Part shown: in pieces, positions 5,891-7,326 of the stretch
Numbering within the stretch: the stretch's first letter is position 1
How the letters are laid out: every line of letters begins with the position of its first letter
DNA from: JAUVKA01 sp964465145
Lineage (GTDB): Bacteria; Bacteroidota; Bacteroidia; Bacteroidales; UBA12481
DNA: 7,326 nucleotides
Direction of reading: 5' to 3'
NCBI GenBank assembly: GCA_964465145.1
Contig: CAYXJR010000137.1
Span: 1 to 7,326 of the forward strand
Translations under genes and position numbers: made by a program
Notes under the pieces: model-generated
What the model saw: only the letters and a program-made list of their open reading frames with translations
Told to the model about the DNA's origin: nothing
Database searches by the model: none

Positions 5891-6688
5891 ATGAAAACAA
5901 TTAAAACAATAACAACAATTTTTGTAGCAGTTTTACTATTAACGGTAAACGGCTACAGTCAAAACACTTCGGTAAAAGCGCTTCTCGATAAACCGGAAGC
6001 GAAAAACGAAGTATTCAACACCATTTTAGGTGACCATCAATTAATGATGGAGTTTATGACCGCCATGAAGGGAAACGAACATGCCATGATGATGATGCAA
6101 AACAATAATGCACAAATGAAAGGAATGAAAGAAAAAGGAGAGATGGAAAGTTCAGCAACGGAACATAAGATGCACCAGGGCGAAATGATGGGAATGATGA
6201 AAGATAACCCTGAAATGATGATGAATATGATGGGCAATGGCATGTTCCCTATGTCCGGCCAGATGGGACAAGATAAGCCCATGCAAAAATATGGGATGAT
6301 GGTGAACCGCCTGCCTAACATGCAGCAACAATTATCGCTTAAAAATGATCAGGTAGAAAAACTCTTGGATTTACAAACGGGATTCAAAAAGCAACAATTG
6401 GATTATCAGGCAGAATTAAGGAAAAAGCAAATGAAGCTGAAAACCCTTTTGACAGACAACACTTCGGCCAGTCAGGTGAAAAACCAAATGGAAGCATGTT
6501 CCGAAACAAAAATAAACATGAAAGTGGCTGCGTATGAAACAGCTGGAAAAATGAAAGCAGTTCTTACCGACGAACAGAAAGAGCAACTGCAAAACATGAT
6601 GATGCAACAGGGCGGAATGATGGAAGGTCAGGGTGGCATGATGAACCATGGCCAGGGCGGAATGATGCAAAATAGAAATAACCAATAA
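5891..6688 (+). CDS. Met-rich periplasmic Spy/CpxP-like protein
   Basis: This 265-residue exported protein has a signal peptide (hydrophobic 9-18, likely cleavage near G-Y-S-Q). About 42 of its residues are Met. They cluster in residues 52-137 (MMEFM, HAMMMMQ, EMMGMMKDNPEMMMNMM) and at the C-terminus. Residues 139-235 are a charged helical region that looks like the Spy/CpxP fold, with L-S-L-K-N-D-Q and the better L-T-D-E-Q (225-229) at the positions of the family's two LTxxQ motifs. The end carries three Q-G-G-M-M repeats. Spy-like proteins are periplasmic chaperones induced by envelope stress, including copper stress. The added Met tracts suggest direct Cu(I) binding (inference). One Cys (203) is present. 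It follows the HMBD gene after 57 bases with no hairpin and is probably cotranscribed with it. Confidence 0.82.
   Translation: MKTIKTITTIFVAVLLLTVNGYSQNTSVKALLDKPEAKNEVFNTILGDHQLMMEFMTAMKGNEHAMMMMQNNNAQMKGMKEKGEMESSATEHKMHQGEMMGMMKDNPEMMMNMMGNGMFPMSGQMGQDKPMQKYGMMVNRLPNMQQQLSLKNDQVEKLLDLQTGFKKQQLDYQAELRKKQMKLKTLLTDNTSASQVKNQMEACSETKINMKVAAYETAGKMKAVLTDEQKEQLQNMMMQQGGMMEGQGGMMNHGQGGMMQNRNNQ
6608..6667 (+). repeat. Three in-frame 15-bp repeats encoding QGGMM
   Basis: Units at 6608-6622, 6629-6643 and 6653-6667 read CAGGG(C/T)GG(A/C)ATGATG. The first and third are identical. The near identity at the DNA level suggests recent duplication and a segment prone to length change, which would alter the number of Met ligands at the C-terminus of the Spy-like protein. 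Confidence 0.8.
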
Positions 6689-6691
6689 ATA

Positions 6692-6700
6692 AGAAAGGAG
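6692..6700 (+). promoter_or_regulatory. Strong ribosome-binding site for the SHOCT protein
   Basis: AGAAAGGAG matches the extended Bacteroidota anti-Shine-Dalgarno sequence. Three ATG codons follow at 6705, 6708 and 6711, spaced 4, 7 and 10 bases away. Spacing alone favours the second one (6708), although all three give nearly the same protein. Confidence 0.7.
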
Positions 6701-6704
6701 TAAT

Positions 6705-6932
6705 ATGATGATGAACGGATATGGCGGACACGGTTGGGGAATGGGTTGGTGGTGGATCATCGGACTCATTATCCTCGTTGTGGTTATTTGGATGGTAATA
6801 AAAACCATGAATAAAAGCAACAACCTTTCCAGTGGTCCCGGCAAATCGGCACTCGACATTTTAAAAGACCGGTATGCCAGGGGTGAAATTGATAAACAGG
6901 AATTTGAAGAACGAAAAAAGGATTTAATGTAA
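6705..6932 (+). CDS. Small SHOCT-domain membrane protein
   Basis: This 75-residue protein starts with a Gly/Trp/His-rich stretch (NGYGGHGWGMGWWW). One transmembrane helix follows (about 17-34), and then a C-terminal SHOCT motif (49-75) with the pattern A-L-D-I-L-K-D-R-Y-A-R-G-E-I-D and E-F-E-E-R-K-K-D-L. SHOCT is a short helical module, often at the end of small membrane proteins, with a proposed oligomerisation role. Such proteins are frequent companions of copper-resistance genes. The gene lies 16 bases after the Spy-like gene and has the clearest ribosome-binding site in the window. The precise start among three tandem ATG codons is uncertain. The biochemical function is unknown. Confidence 0.85.
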   Translation: MMMNGYGGHGWGMGWWWIIGLIILVVVIWMVIKTMNKSNNLSSGPGKSALDILKDRYARGEIDKQEFEERKKDLM

Positions 6933-6933
6933 A

Positions 6934-6970
6934 GGCCTCCCCTAACCCCACCCAAAGGGGGACAGGAAGG
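6934..6970. repeat. Dispersed Bacteroidota intergenic palindrome (REP-like)
   Basis: CCTCCCCTAACCCCACCC, AAA, then GGGGGACAGGAAGG forms an imperfect hairpin: CCCC 6946-6949 with GGGG 6957-6960, and CCTCCC 6936-6941 with GGAAGG 6965-6970. It begins right after a stop codon. The reverse strand translates as P-P-L-G-G-V-R-G-G, a peptide I recognise from spurious ORFs made by this widespread element. It may stabilise the mRNA, cause partial termination, or be a mobilised non-autonomous repeat. Confidence 0.7.
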
Positions 6971-6990
6971 AAAATAAAAAAAATAGAACA

Positions 6991-7227
6991 ATGAAAATTA
7001 CAATAGCAGCAACAAAAACATGCAAACACCGGCCCATCCTTGAAGAACAACTGCAAGATGCCGGATTGCAGTACAAATTGGAATATTTTGAAGACCATCC
7101 TGAGTTGATTGATAAGTATGGTTTAAAAACATCGCCTTTGTTTATTGTGGATGAAAAAGTAGTATTGGCAGGGATGCCGGAACATAGTATAATCACAGAA
7201 TTAGAAAATATAAACAAAACATCATGA
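6991..7227 (+). CDS. Single-cysteine thioredoxin/glutaredoxin-fold protein
   Basis: This is a 78-residue, presumably cytoplasmic protein. The beta-alpha-beta start M-K-I-T-I-A-A-T-K-T-C-K-H-R-P places one Cys (11) where redox thioredoxins have CxxC; here the second Cys is Arg14. A later T-S-P (47-49) supplies the cis-proline typical of the fold, followed by strand L-F-I-V-D and V-V-L-A-G-M-P. It is about as long as a minimal glutaredoxin. The fold is fairly clear, and the single Cys suggests monothiol chemistry such as glutathione or metal-thiol handling rather than disulfide reduction (inference). Its stop codon overlaps the start of the DUF302 gene (ATGA, 7224-7227), which implies translational coupling. 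The REP-like palindrome lies between it and the SHOCT gene. Confidence 0.82.
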   Translation: MKITIAATKTCKHRPILEEQLQDAGLQYKLEYFEDHPELIDKYGLKTSPLFIVDEKVVLAGMPEHSIITELENINKTS

Positions 7228-7326
7228 AGTATTACATCGAAAAAACAACGAACTACTCTTTCGACGAAGCCGTTGAAAAAGTGACCGAAGAACTAAAAAA
7301 AGAAGGTTTTGGCATACTGTCAGAAA
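7224..7326 (+). CDS. DUF302 protein, 5' end only
   Basis: Only 34 codons are present before the window ends. The start M-K-Y-Y-I-E-K-T, then S-F-D-E-A-V-E-K-V-T-E-E-L and K-K-E-G-F-G-I-L-S-E, matches the usual opening of DUF302 proteins, small proteins of unknown biochemical role often found near sulfur and metal genes. The ATG overlaps the stop of the thioredoxin-like gene by four bases (ATGA), a strong sign of coupled expression and a likely functional link. Nothing can be said about the C-terminal part. Confidence 0.75.
   Translation, partial: MKYYIEKTTNYSFDEAVEKVTEELKKEGFGILSE

Noticed and set aside
6416..6991. Long minus-strand reading frame opposite the Spy-like and SHOCT genes
   Set aside because: It is antisense to two well-supported genes. 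Its N-terminal part is the P-P-L-G-G-V-R-G-G translation of the REP-like element, and the rest is His/Leu-rich shadow of Met codons.
1..7326. CRISPR array, tRNA/rRNA genes, insertion-sequence ends or transposase
   Set aside because: I found no regularly spaced repeats, cloverleaf-like segments or transposase motifs in either strand.

Overview
The window reads as one all-plus-strand, AT-rich accessory cluster for copper (or related soft-metal) handling. The host is almost certainly a member of the Bacteroidota. The multicopper oxidase ends in a type IX secretion (T9SS) sorting domain, which is confined to that phylum. The two clear ribosome-binding sites match the extended Bacteroidota form AGAAAGGAG. 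One intergenic stretch is the dispersed CCTCCCCTAACCCC...AAAGGGGG element seen in many genomes of the phylum, and a TAnnTTTG -7 box precedes one gene. The species cannot be named from this sequence; a marine or sediment Bacteroidales/Marinilabiliales-like organism is a guess.

Layout. (1) 1-2802: a Met/His-rich lipoprotein, a CueO-like multicopper oxidase with a T9SS tail, and an exported HMA-domain protein, closely spaced and probably one transcript from a promoter near position 40. (2) 2803-2933: a 131-bp gap holding a strong hairpin. (3) 2934-5499: a small Cys-rich membrane protein, a divergent PII signalling protein, a type II NADH dehydrogenase-like flavoprotein with a Cys-containing N-terminal extension, and an AraC-family regulator whose N-terminus carries an HMA-like CxxC motif. 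(4) 5500-7326: a heavy-metal-binding-domain (HMBD) protein with a His-rich tail, a very Met-rich Spy/CpxP-like periplasmic protein, a SHOCT membrane peptide, a single-Cys thioredoxin-fold protein and the start of a DUF302 protein that runs off the window.

How the genes may work together (inference). The oxidase would convert Cu(I) to Cu(II) outside the inner membrane. The lipoprotein, HMA protein and Spy-like protein would buffer or pass on the metal there. The HMBD protein and thioredoxin-like protein would act in the cytoplasm, as judged by their lack of signal peptides. The AraC protein is the obvious candidate metal-responsive regulator. The PII protein resembles the divergent PII group linked to CusA/CzcA-type efflux, but here it sits 12 bp ahead of a respiratory-type flavoprotein; E. 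coli NDH-2 is known to have cupric reductase activity. No efflux pump or P-type ATPase is inside the window; one may lie just outside. The most interesting points are the PII/NDH-2 pairing, the CxxC-AraC regulator, and a 16-bp direct repeat placed just after two stop codons ahead of the next transcription blocks.
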